NCBI GenBank assembly: GCA_937903135.1
Contig: CALDAH010000021.1
Location: 1-8,202 of the forward strand
Direction of reading: 5' to 3'
DNA: 8,202 nt
Origin: an uncultured Alphaproteobacteria bacterium
GTDB lineage: Bacteria; Pseudomonadota; Alphaproteobacteria; Rs-D84
The notes beneath the pieces are model-generated. The model made no database searches. It was not told where the DNA came from and worked only from the letters and a program-made list of their open reading frames with translations. Shown here piece by piece: positions 1-6,779 of this stretch. Numbering within the stretch: the first letter of the stretch is position 1; every line of letters begins with the position of its first letter. The translations under genes and the position numbers were made by a program.

Positions 1-3000
1 CGGCCAAGTGCGGCATATCTTCAACCGGGACAACCTTGGATACAATACCCTTGTTCCCGTGACGTCCGGCCATTTTATCACCCGGCTGCAGTTTCATTTT
101 ATGCGCGATGTATACTTTAACTTCTTTTAATACACCGGCGTTTAATGAATTGCTTTCGGTTGCCTTTGAAATCTCGGCATCTGCTTTTTCATTTAACAGT
201 TTCAGCTTCAGAACATGCTGTTCACGCAGTTCATCTATTTTTGCCTGAGCTTCTTTGTTTTTAACGACCAGTTTTTTAACATCGGCCGGTTTAATACCTT
301 CGAAAACTTCTTCGGTTAGTTTTTTGCCAATAAACGGCTTTAAACTTCCCGCGCCATTTTCAATAACCATTCCTTCTGCGATCTGGAATATCTGGTCGGC
401 AAAGCCTTTTTCAATAATTGATGTTTCTTCTTCGCGGTCTTTGTTAATTTTTTCAATTTTCTGCAGTTCGATCATCTGCGTGCGTTCGTCTTTCTTAACA
501 CCGTGACGGGTTAAAACGTTTACACCGATAACCGTCCCTTCTTCGTTCGGGCCAACCTTTAGCGAAGAATCCTTAACATTTAACGCCTTTTCACCAAAGA
601 TATTACGCAACAGCGCTTCTTCGGGGGTTAAAAGTGTTTCGGATTTTGGCGATACGCGACCGACCAAGATGTCACCTTGTTTTACGCGTGCACCGACATA
701 AATAATACCAGATTCGTCAAGGTTCTTTAACGCTTCCTCGCTAACGTTCGGAATATCACGGGTTAGTGTTTCCGGCCCTAGCTGGGTATCGCGAACCTTA
801 ACTTCTTTTTCAACAATCTTAATTGATGTAAATACGTCGTCGCGGGAAATACGTTCCGAAATAACAATAGAGTCTTCGTAGTTATACCCACGCCACGGCA
901 TAAATGCAACCAATACATTGCGCCCAAGTGCCAATTCACCATAGTTCATAGACGAACCGTCCGCGATAATATCACCGGCCGATATACGATCCCCGACCTT
1001 AACCAACGGTTTTTGGTGAATTAGCGTTTCACTGTTACTGCGTTCAAATTTTTCCAAATTGTAAATATCAACGCCGGTTACAACATTACGGCTGTTCATA
1101 CATTTAACAACAATTCGGTTCGCATCAACAGATTCAACAATACCACTGTGCTTTGCAACTGTACCGGTTCTGGAATCACGTGCAACCTCGCGTTCAATAC
1201 CTGTTCCGACCAGTGGCGCTTGAACACGCATTAACGGAACAGCCTGACGCTGCATGTTAGATCCCATCAATGCACGGTTAGCGTCGTCGTTTTCAACGAA
1301 CGGTATTAACCCTGTCGCAATAGATACAACCTGACGCGGTTCAACGTCAATCAAGTCAATTTCTTCTTTTGGGATCATGGTAAATTCACCGTCAACACGC
1401 GCCGTTACCATATCTTCGGCCAAAACGCCCGCTGATGTGGTCGGGGTATTACCCTGGGCGATTTTATGCCCCAGTTCCTCGTCCGCGGTTAAATATACCA
1501 TTTTGTCGGTAATTTTGCTGTTTTCAACGACATAATACGGTGTTTCAATAAACCCATATGGATTTACGCGCGCATATGATGCCAAATGGTTAATCAAACC
1601 AATATTTGCACCTTCGGGCGTATGAATCGGGCATAAACGACCATAGTGTGTCGGATGAACGTCACGAACGTCAATACCGGCACGTTCACGGTTTAATCCG
1701 CCCGGCCCTAATGCAGAAATCAAACGTTTATGTTCAACTTCGGCCAATGGGTTATATGCGTCCATAAACTGTGACAGCTGTGATGTACCCAAAAATTCTG
1801 ATACCAGTGACATTAACGGTTTAACGTTAATTACGTCCTGGGGCTGCATATTTGCGATATTCGGGCTGGACAGTGCCTCGCGAACCAGTCGTTCAATGCG
1901 AACCATACCTGTGCGGAAATTCTGTTCCAGTAATTCACCAACCGTGCGTACGCGACGATTTGACAGGTTATCAATATCATCAATCGTATCCTTGCGATCA
2001 ATAATATTGGTAAGTGTTTTTAACACAGCCAAGAAATCTGCTTTTGTTAACAAACGTTCGTCTTCTGGTTTTTTACCGGATTCAATCTTTAAACGTTTAT
2101 TCATCTTAAAGCGGCCGACGGCAGATAAATCATAATATGCGGCATCAAAACCTTGGCGCATAAACAGATTAATCGCAGCCTCGAGTGTCGGACGTTCGCC
2201 CGGACGGATAATGTTATAGATTTCAATTAATGCCTCTTCGCGATTTGTGGTTTTATCCGCCATTAAAGTATTGCGCATATGGGCACTAATCGTTGCATTA
2301 TCAATAGATATCAGGGATATATTTTTAACACCCATTTTATCCAGATCCGCCAGAACTTCTTCTGTGATTTCTGTACCGGCCGGGAAAACAACTTCGTCGC
2401 CGGACATAATCGGTTCGAATAAATATTCCCCTACCAGTGCGTCTGTTTCAATTCCGAATTCTTTGGGTGCGGCGGTAATTTTCGCCAAACGCTTAGCGTT
2501 TAAGCGATCACCCTTATTCGCCAGATTCTTATTATCTTTTGGGTTAATTAAATCATAATTCAGGCGATATTTATCCAGTCCTTCAAAATCTGCGGTCTGG
2601 CCGATCCAGATTTTGCCGTTAAATGATAATGGAATTTGTTTATAAAACGCAGACAGGATTTCCGTATCCGACATACCACGAATTGTGGTTTTACGCGGGT
2701 CGGCGGCCCATTTCTTTTCATCATCTTTTGCCGGCAAGCAACGCAATAATACCGTTGCCGGGATTTTACGACGACGATCAATACGTGCATAAATTACGCC
2801 TTTACTTTCCTCGAAATCAATCCAGCTGCCGTGTTCTGGGATAATACGCGCGGTATATGTAACCGGGTTTCCTGCAACCTTGGCTTCTTTGGTGGTTGCA
2901 AACACAACACCTTGGGCGCGATGCATCTGGGATACGATAACACGTTCAACCCCTGCGGCGATAAAGCTTCCGCGTTCCGTCATTAATGGAACTTCGCCCA

Positions 3001-3373
3001 TAAATATTTCTTGTTCTTTGATATCGCGCAAAGTTTTTTTGCCGTCTTCGGCGATGTCCCATAAAATTAATCTCAGCTTCAGTTTCAGCTTGCTGGAATA
3101 TGTTAAATTACGCAGCATGCATTCTTTTACAGTATATACCGGTTTATCCAATGTATATTCAACGAATTCAAGATCGGCGATTCCTGCATAATCCTTAATC
3201 GGGAACATGGACGAGAATACGTTTTGCAGCCCAATGTTTTTGCGATTTTGCGGATCAACATCGGCCTGTAAAAAGTCCTTATAGGAATCGTATTGAATTT
3301 CAACTAAATCAGGAAGCGGAGTTTGCAAAAAACTTTTACCAAAAGATTTTCTAAGTTTTTGGATAACTGCCAT
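1..3373 (-). CDS. rpoB: RNA polymerase beta subunit RpoB, C-terminal part beyond window
   Basis: This encodes the beta subunit of the core RNA polymerase, which forms half of the active-site cleft and the rifampicin pocket. The reading frame runs without interruption from ATG at 3373 (MAVIQKLRKSFGKSFLQTPL) to the window edge, about 1,124 codons; E. coli beta has 1,342. An AAGGA ribosome binding site lies about 9 nt upstream. Landmarks in order: a GVERVIVSQMHRAQGV loop near residue 150; the rifampicin region GTSQLSQFMDAYNPLAEVEH around residues 529-548 followed by KRLISALGPGG; CPIHTPEGANIGL near 584; AFMPWRGYNYEDSIVISER with the active-site acidic pair; TPEEALLRNIFGEKA; and the family signature GDKMAGRHGNKGIVS at the very end, matching E. 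coli K1065-K1073. Numbering runs 22 ahead of E. coli at the rifampicin region and about 35 ahead at the signature. Several pocket residues are unusual (see findings). It follows rplL in the same direction. rpoC is expected beyond the edge. Confidence 0.98.
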   Translation of the reverse strand, partial: MAVIQKLRKSFGKSFLQTPLPDLVEIQYDSYKDFLQADVDPQNRKNIGLQNVFSSMFPIKDYAGIADLEFVEYTLDKPVYTVKECMLRNLTYSSKLKLKLRLILWDIAEDGKKTLRDIKEQEIFMGEVPLMTERGSFIAAGVERVIVSQMHRAQGVVFATTKEAKVAGNPVTYTARIIPEHGSWIDFEESKGVIYARIDRRRKIPATVLLRCLPAKDDEKKWAADPRKTTIRGMSDTEILSAFYKQIPLSFNGKIWIGQTADFEGLDKYRLNYDLINPKDNKNLANKGDRLNAKRLAKITAAPKEFGIETDALVGEYLFEPIMSGDEVVFPAGTEITEEVLADLDKMGVKNISLISIDNATISAHMRNTLMADKTTNREEALIEIYNIIRPGERPTLEAAINLFMRQGFDAAYYDLSAVGRFKMNKRLKIESGKKPEDERLLTKADFLAVLKTLTNIIDRKDTIDDIDNLSNRRVRTVGELLEQNFRTGMVRIERLVREALSSPNIANMQPQDVINVKPLMSLVSEFLGTSQLSQFMDAYNPLAEVEHKRLISALGPGGLNRERAGIDVRDVHPTHYGRLCPIHTPEGANIGLINHLASYARVNPYGFIETPYYVVENSKITDKMVYLTADEELGHKIAQGNTPTTSAGVLAEDMVTARVDGEFTMIPKEEIDLIDVEPRQVVSIATGLIPFVENDDANRALMGSNMQRQAVPLMRVQAPLVGTGIEREVARDSRTGTVAKHSGIVESVDANRIVVKCMNSRNVVTGVDIYNLEKFERSNSETLIHQKPLVKVGDRISAGDIIADGSSMNYGELALGRNVLVAFMPWRGYNYEDSIVISERISRDDVFTSIKIVEKEVKVRDTQLGPETLTRDIPNVSEEALKNLDESGIIYVGARVKQGDILVGRVSPKSETLLTPEEALLRNIFGEKALNVKDSSLKVGPNEEGTVIGVNVLTRHGVKKDERTQMIELQKIEKINKDREEETSIIEKGFADQIFQIAEGMVIENGAGSLKPFIGKKLTEEVFEGIKPADVKKLVVKNKEAQAKIDELREQHVLKLKLLNEKADAEISKATESNSLNAGVLKEVKVYIAHKMKLQPGDKMAGRHGNKGIVSKVVPVEDMPHLA

Positions 3374-3531
3374 GGGTATCAATCCTTTTTTCTGTGCGTT
3401 TTGCAAACAAAACAATTATATCTGTATTTACGCCTGTGCGCCCGCCTGGGAAAAAATCCCCGGCGGGCATGGCGTGCGCGTTAAATAAACGCGACTTTTT
3501 TTTCTGCGAACGTTACGTTCGCGTTGCAGAA
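3374..3531 (-). promoter_or_regulatory. rplL-rpoB spacer with four consecutive hairpins
   Basis: This 158-nt spacer separates rplL from rpoB. In transcript order it contains: a 7-bp stem GCGAACG/CGTTCGC with a 3-nt loop (3506-3522), 9 nt after the rplL stop; a 6-bp stem CGCGTT/AACGCG with a 5-nt loop (3477-3493); a strong GC stem GCCCGCC/GGCGGGC extended by an inner GGG/CCC across a T-C mismatch (3440-3468); and an AT-rich stem GTTTTG/CAAAAC (3398-3413) just before the rpoB ribosome binding site. None is followed by a U-run in the transcribed direction, so these are not standard terminators. In E. coli the equivalent spacer holds an attenuator and an RNase III site that lower rpoB expression relative to L12. 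A similar role here is inference. Confidence 0.6.
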
Positions 3532-3897
3532 TTATTTCAATTCTACTTTTGCGCCGGCGGCTTCCAACGTCGCTTTCATTTTTTCAGCTTCGTCTTTTGC
3601 TACGCCTTCTTTTACAGCCTTAGGTGCAGATTCAACCAAAGCTTTCGCTTCGCCTAAACCTAATCCTGTGATATCTTTAACCGCTTTGATAACATTCAAT
3701 TTGTTTGCACCAACTTCGGCCAAAACAACATTGAATTCACTTTTTTCTTCGGCGGCTGCGGCGGCCGGACCTGCTGCAACAGCAACAGCGGCAGCGGCGC
3801 TAACGCCCCATGTTTCTTCCAGTGCCTTGGACAGTTCAACTGCTTCCAAAACGGTCAATTTTGACAATTCTTCAACTAATTTCTGAATGTCTGCCAT
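3532..3897 (-). CDS. rplL: 50S ribosomal protein L7/L12
   Basis: L12 is the multi-copy stalk protein that recruits and activates translational GTPases (EF-Tu, EF-G, IF2) on the large subunit. The 121-residue product has the family layout: an N-terminal dimerisation domain (MADIQKLVEELSKLTVLEAV, residues 1-30), an Ala-rich hinge (about 31-50), and a globular C-terminal domain with the GTPase-contact motif around ANKLNVIKAVKDITGLGLGEAK and the ending KATLEAAGAKVELK. The ATG at 3897 follows an AGGAG site by 7 nt. The gene lies 48 nt after rplJ, as usual, and its protein binds the C-terminal helix of L10. It stops with TAA, 158 nt before rpoB. Confidence 0.99.
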   Translation of the reverse strand: MADIQKLVEELSKLTVLEAVELSKALEETWGVSAAAAVAVAAGPAAAAAEEKSEFNVVLAEVGANKLNVIKAVKDITGLGLGEAKALVESAPKAVKEGVAKDEAEKMKATLEAAGAKVELK

Positions 3898-3921
3898 TTT
3901 ATTACTCCTATTCAGTAACTT

Positions 3922-3939
3922 AGAATCTATTACGATTCT
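3922..3939 (-). other. Small hairpin in rplJ-rplL spacer
   Basis: The 48-nt gap between rplJ and rplL contains AGAATC/GATTCT, a 6-bp stem with a 6-nt loop, about 25 nt before the rplL start. It ends upstream of the AGGAG site, so it should not block translation. Each arm also contains a GANTC sequence, the target of the alphaproteobacterial CcrM methylase, but two sites in a short palindrome could be chance. No function can be assigned. Confidence 0.35.
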
Positions 3940-3945
3940 GTATTA

Positions 3946-4422
3946 TTAATTCTTTTTTCCATACTCTGCTGAAACGCGTGCTAAACGTGATCCCGGTTCT
4001 ACCAAGATACGTGCGATTGTACCACGAATTTCCAACAGCGAAGGAAGCTTGGATAATTGCACAATTCCGTCTTTGTCCAAAACGTCTGCATCCATTTTAC
4101 CACCAACGATTGTCAAATTTGGATGTTCATCGGCAAATTTGGCCAATACTTTGGTAACCGCTAAACCGTCTGTTGCGATTGCAACCGCGGTCGGGCGTTT
4201 CATCATATCAGATACAGGCTCGAAATCAGTGTCTTTTAACGCCAATTTCATCAAACGGTTTTTAACAACTTTAAAAACAGAAACCAATGGACGTAATTCG
4301 TTACGCAGGCTTTCCATTTCACGAACTGTCAAACCATTATTTTCAACAACGAAAATACCGTTTGCATCTTTCAAGGACGACTGCAACGCTGAAATCAAAT
4401 CTGATTTTTCTTCGCGTCTCAT
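3946..4422 (-). CDS. rplJ: 50S ribosomal protein L10
   Basis: L10 anchors the L12 dimers to the large subunit through its C-terminal helix and, complexed with L12, represses its own mRNA. The 158-residue product begins MRREEKSDLISALQSSLKD and keeps the family core: the FVVENNGLTVREMESLRNELR segment (about 24-44), the KVVKNRLMKLAL RNA-binding stretch (about 51-62), and RPTAVAIATD (about 76-85). The ATG at 4422 is preceded by AAGG at 8 nt. The C-terminal tail after SLLEIRGTIARIL is short, ending SRLARVSAEYGKKN. Alphaproteobacterial relatives usually carry one more L12-binding segment there (see findings). The upstream 182 nt hold the L10 leader. Confidence 0.98.
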   Translation of the reverse strand: MRREEKSDLISALQSSLKDANGIFVVENNGLTVREMESLRNELRPLVSVFKVVKNRLMKLALKDTDFEPVSDMMKRPTAVAIATDGLAVTKVLAKFADEHPNLTIVGGKMDADVLDKDGIVQLSKLPSLLEIRGTIARILVEPGSRLARVSAEYGKKN

Positions 4423-4455
4423 TATATACCCTTACTTCGTCTTTTGTTTAACTTT

Positions 4456-4599
4456 CCATCCGGGTTTCCCCGGGATGGGGCTTTTGTTCCTGCCCCAAAG
4501 AATTTTTCTTTGTCTATGATGGCAATTAAGCAGGCGTTCCCGCACCATCAGTCTCGGACAGAAATCTCTCTGCGGGCGCAACCCGTCGGTCACACCCGC
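4456..4599 (-). promoter_or_regulatory. L10 leader: rplJL autoregulatory RNA with flanking hairpins
   Basis: The rplA-rplJ spacer is folded RNA matching the ribosomal protein L10 leader, the site where the L10-L12 complex binds to repress rplJL. The core is at 4511-4560: an outer TGTC/GACA pairing, the diagnostic GAGAC and TAGAC strands of an internal loop, a 6-bp stem TGATGG/CCATCA (4545-4550 with 4517-4522), an inner GCGGG/CCTGC stem with an AACG loop, and the conserved GCTTAAT-type segment. Before it, 8 nt or less after the rplA stop, is a 12-bp stem with a GACG loop and three wobble pairs (4572-4599). After it lie TGGGGC/GCCCCA (4476-4497) and CCATC-C-CGGG/CCCGGATGG with a GAAA loop (4456-4478). 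These two share bases 4476-4478, so they compete. The core match is by memory of the motif, not by a covariance search. Confidence 0.82.
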
Positions 4600-4604
4600 G
4601 TTTA

Positions 4605-5279
4605 TTATTTTACATCAACCTTCAGGCCCGGACCCTGGGTTGTTGCAACTGCACACCCTAGGATATATTGACCTTTTGCGGATGCAGGTTTAATCTTTTT
4701 CAGCTGTTCGATCAGTGCATTGGCGTTTTCAACCAATTTTTCGGTTGAAAATGACATTTTACCGATACCAGCGTGGATTATACCTTTCTTTTCCGCACGG
4801 TATTCAATCTGACCCGCTTTTGCGGTCGCGACCGCTTCGGCGACATTATTTGTAACCGTACCCAGTTTCGGATTCGGCATTAAACCCTTTGGCCCTAAGA
4901 TACGCGCAACCTTAGACATTTTAGGCATCATGTCAGGTGTGGCAATAACACGGTCAAAGTTAATTTCACCCGCAGCAACTTTTTCAATTAATTCTTCGCC
5001 ACCAACAACATCTGCACCGGCTTTTTTTGCCTCGTCCTGCAGATTTGCTGTAAATACCGCAACGCGAACAGATTTACCAGTCCCGTTCGGCAGCGACAGC
5101 ATACCACGAATGTTTTGATCAGCCTTGGTTACGTCAATACCTAAACGGATTGCGATTTCCAAGCTTTCATCAAATTTTTTAGAACAATACGGGCGCAGAG
5201 CTTCGATCGCATCAGCGATTGAATATGTTTTATCTGTATCCAGATTCGCCCATGTTTTTTGTCTTTTAGTCAGTTTCAT
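4605..5279 (-). CDS. rplA: 50S ribosomal protein L1
   Basis: L1 forms the mobile stalk that moves with deacylated tRNA in the E site, and in many bacteria it also represses its own operon by binding the mRNA before rplK. The 224-residue product is near the usual 229-234. It contains the N-terminal RNA-binding segment KKFDESLEIAIRLGIDVTKA, the GTGKSVRVAVF strand, the family signature region KMSKVARILGPKGLMPNPKLGTVT (about 122-145), and EYRAEKKGIIHAGIGKMSF. The start at 5279 is only 3 nt after the rplK stop, and its GGAGG site lies inside the rplK end, so the two are translationally coupled. It ends LKVDVK and TAA, immediately before the L10 leader. Confidence 0.98.
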   Translation of the reverse strand: MKLTKRQKTWANLDTDKTYSIADAIEALRPYCSKKFDESLEIAIRLGIDVTKADQNIRGMLSLPNGTGKSVRVAVFTANLQDEAKKAGADVVGGEELIEKVAAGEINFDRVIATPDMMPKMSKVARILGPKGLMPNPKLGTVTNNVAEAVATAKAGQIEYRAEKKGIIHAGIGKMSFSTEKLVENANALIEQLKKIKPASAKGQYILGCAVATTQGPGLKVDVK

Positions 5280-5282
5280 ATC

Positions 5283-5714
5283 TTATTCCTCCACCTTTAC
5301 GCCCATTGAACGGCACTGACCTGCAACGATATTCATCGCAGATTCAATGGTAGAGCAATTTAAGTCCGGCATTTTCGCTTCGGCGATTTCTTTGATCTGA
5401 TCCTTAGATAATGTCCCAATGAAATCACGGCCCGGTTTATGTGAACCAATTTTTGCCTTTAACGCCTTTTTAATATAATACGATACAGGCGGCAACTTCA
5501 TAATAAATTCAAAGCTGCGGTCTGTATAAACCGTGATAATGCACGGGATCGGCATACCCGGTTCTTTGTCAGACGTTTTGTCATTAAACTGTTTGCAGAA
5601 TTCGGCGATATTTACACCCGCCGCACCCAACGCCGGCCCAATTGGTGGCGCAGGATTTGCCTGTTTTGCCGGGACGACCAGTTTGACCAATCCCTTAACT
5701 TCTTTTTTTGCCAT
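5283..5714 (-). CDS. rplK: 50S ribosomal protein L11
   Basis: L11 sits at the base of the GTPase centre, binds the thiostrepton region of 23S rRNA, and is needed for RelA-type sensing of uncharged tRNA. The 143-residue product has the proline-rich N-terminal loop QANPAPPIGPALGAAGVNIA (about 20-39), PPVSYYIKKALKAK at the domain linker, and the C-terminal signature CSTIESAMNIVAGQCRSMGVKVEE. I chose ATG at 5714 because GGAG lies 8 nt upstream; an in-frame GTG 9 nt further up would overlap that site. The gene heads the rplKA pair, and a strong hairpin lies 31 nt upstream. Confidence 0.98.
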   Translation of the reverse strand: MAKKEVKGLVKLVVPAKQANPAPPIGPALGAAGVNIAEFCKQFNDKTSDKEPGMPIPCIITVYTDRSFEFIMKLPPVSYYIKKALKAKIGSHKPGRDFIGTLSKDQIKEIAEAKMPDLNCSTIESAMNIVAGQCRSMGVKVEE

Positions 5715-5744
5715 TTTATTCACTCCATTTTTTTGGTTAGTGTC

Positions 5745-5770
5745 GTGGTACGATGTGGCGCATCTACCAC
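5745..5770 (-). promoter_or_regulatory. Hairpin before rplK, candidate L1 (or L11) feedback site
   Basis: A 10-bp stem, GTGGTA plus GATG pairing with CATC plus TACCAC, is interrupted by a single bulged base (5751) and closed by a 5-nt loop. It ends about 20 nt upstream of the rplK ribosome binding site. In E. coli and many other bacteria L1 represses the rplKA operon by binding an mRNA structure in this position that mimics its 23S rRNA site. The location and the bulged stem fit that idea, but I cannot confirm the L1-contact bases by eye. Confidence 0.5.
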
Positions 5771-5958
5771 CGGATTTTTAGCGGAGTTATTTCCACAAAA
5801 ACCCAAAAACTTTTAGTGATTTTTACCTTTATAGTAATTCGCAATCACCCTTTTTGCCCAGCCCCGATTTTAACGCCGATAATTTTCCAACAAGACCTGA
5901 ATACGCAACATCATTACAATCTTGTCAGACGACGGTGACATCTAAACACGTTTGCCCA
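5771..5958 (-). other. nusG-rplK spacer, mostly leader sequence
   Basis: No gene is visible in this spacer. A looser hairpin, GTGATT/AATCAC with an inner TTAC/GTAA (5816-5848), is followed in the transcribed direction by a T-rich stretch interrupted by G's, so it may be a weak attenuator. A small TGTCA/TGACA stem (5923-5940) lies 19 nt after the nusG stop. A poor promoter-like pair TTGTTG-15-TAAAAT reads towards rplK; its spacing is too short for me to call it. The length of the gap suggests a separate rplK promoter or a long leader. Confidence 0.4.
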
Positions 5959-6492
5959 TTATACACGTTCCACCTGACCGAAGTCCAGTTCGACGCTGGT
6001 CTCGCGACCGAAAACCAAAATCGTTACGGTCATTTTCTGCTTCAGATTATCAACCTCTGACGCGACGCCGTTAAAGCCTGCGAACGGGCCGTCTATTACA
6101 TGAACCTCTTGGCCGACATTGTATTCAATATCATCGGCAACGACCGCACCCTCTTCTACCTGTTTCTGCAGGCGGCGAGCCTCTTCTTCGCTAACGGCGA
6201 TTGGTTTATTTTTTGCCCCTAAAAACATAACAACCTGGGGCATTAATTTTACCAATGAAAACGTTTCGTTATTCAAAACCATCTGAACAACAATATATCC
6301 GGGAAAGAACTTTTTTTCAGACTTAACACGTTTACCGGCCTTGATTTCCGTAACCTCACGCGTTGGGACTAATATTTCGCCGAACAACGCATTTAAACGC
6401 CGTTTATCAATCTGTTCACGCAGACCACGTGCAACCTTATCTTCGCACCCGGTATGAACATTTACGACGAACCACTGCATTTTGTTTTCCAT
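5959..6492 (-). CDS. nusG: Transcription termination/antitermination factor NusG
   Basis: NusG binds the RNA polymerase clamp, suppresses pausing, helps Rho, and links polymerase to ribosomal protein S10. The 177-residue product (MENKMQWFVVNVHTGCEDKV) has the NGN domain (about 5-115), including KSEKKFFPGYIVVQMVLNNE, and a C-terminal KOW domain (about 125-177) with GQEVHVIDGPFAGFNGVASEVD and the final SVELDFGQVERV. I chose ATG at 6492 because AAGGA stands 7 nt before it. An in-frame GTG at 6498 almost abuts that site and is unlikely. The gene lies 19 nt after secE, so the two are probably one transcript, the usual arrangement. Confidence 0.98.
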   Translation of the reverse strand: MENKMQWFVVNVHTGCEDKVARGLREQIDKRRLNALFGEILVPTREVTEIKAGKRVKSEKKFFPGYIVVQMVLNNETFSLVKLMPQVVMFLGAKNKPIAVSEEEARRLQKQVEEGAVVADDIEYNVGQEVHVIDGPFAGFNGVASEVDNLKQKMTVTILVFGRETSVELDFGQVERV

Positions 6493-6511
6493 ATGCACTT
6501 CCTTTCACAGT

Positions 6512-6691
6512 TTAGAAAATCCAACCAACCATCATGTTTAAAGCACTGTCAACAACAAAAAAGAACAATGCCGCCAAACCCGAAAACACCAGAATCATCG
6601 TCGTGGCACGAATTACACTATCGCGTGATGGCCATACAATTTTAAACCATTCCCCGCGTACCGATTTAATATATTCCAGTATTTTTTTCAT
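6512..6691 (-). CDS. secE: Preprotein translocase subunit SecE
   Basis: SecE is the small essential subunit that clamps SecY in the inner-membrane translocon. This 59-residue protein (MKKILEYIKSVRGEWFKIVW, then PSRDSVIRATTMILVFSGLAALFFFVVDSALNMM) is the one-helix form typical of most bacteria; E. coli has three helices. The amphipathic N-terminal segment carries the family motif FKIVWPSRDS (about 16-25), followed by one membrane span (about 32-48). The ribosome binding site is weak (GGAT, 8 nt upstream). Position next to nusG and after tRNA-Trp supports the call. Confidence 0.95.
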   Translation of the reverse strand: MKKILEYIKSVRGEWFKIVWPSRDSVIRATTMILVFSGLAALFFFVVDSALNMMVGWIF

Positions 6692-6732
6692 AAACTTTAT
6701 CCAATATTATCAATACGTTAATTACCACAACT

Positions 6733-6776
6733 AAATTTTCAAAAATATGACAATTCCGCCATATTTTAGAAAATTT
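6733..6776 (-). repeat. Long AT-rich hairpin between tRNA-Trp and secE
   Basis: Two 17-nt arms, AAATTTTCAAAAATATG (6733-6749) and CATATTTTAGAAAATTT (6760-6776), are complementary except for one A-A position, with a 10-nt loop. The structure starts 4 nt after the tRNA CCA end in the transcribed direction. It could mark a processing site that frees the tRNA 3' end, or act as a weak attenuator that lowers secE-nusG relative to the tRNA. It lacks a GC-rich stem and a clean U-run, so it is not a classical terminator. Confidence 0.6.
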
Positions 6777-6779
6777 TAC

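Noticed and set aside
2247..2790. Short open frames on both strands within rpoB
   Set aside because: The continuous rpoB frame with conserved motifs covers this stretch, and none of the small frames has supporting signals.
3440..3468. Intrinsic terminator between rplL and rpoB
   Set aside because: The GC-rich stem is followed by a mixed sequence, not a T-run, in the transcribed direction.
3524..3886. 120-residue Ala/Ser-rich open frame on the plus strand
   Set aside because: It lies entirely antisense to rplL and reflects that gene's Ala-rich codon pattern; no ribosome binding site or family resemblance.
4049..4519. 156-residue plus-strand open frame
   Set aside because: Antisense shadow of rplJ that runs on into the L10 leader; low-complexity translation and no recognisable domain.
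5845..5895. Promoter for rplKA (TTGTTG-15-TAAAAT on the minus strand)
   Set aside because: The 15-nt spacing and imperfect boxes are too weak to call, although a promoter in this gap would be reasonable.
6493..6498. GTG start giving a longer NusG (MHMENK)
   Set aside because: The GTG abuts the AAGGA site; the ATG at 6492 has the right spacing.
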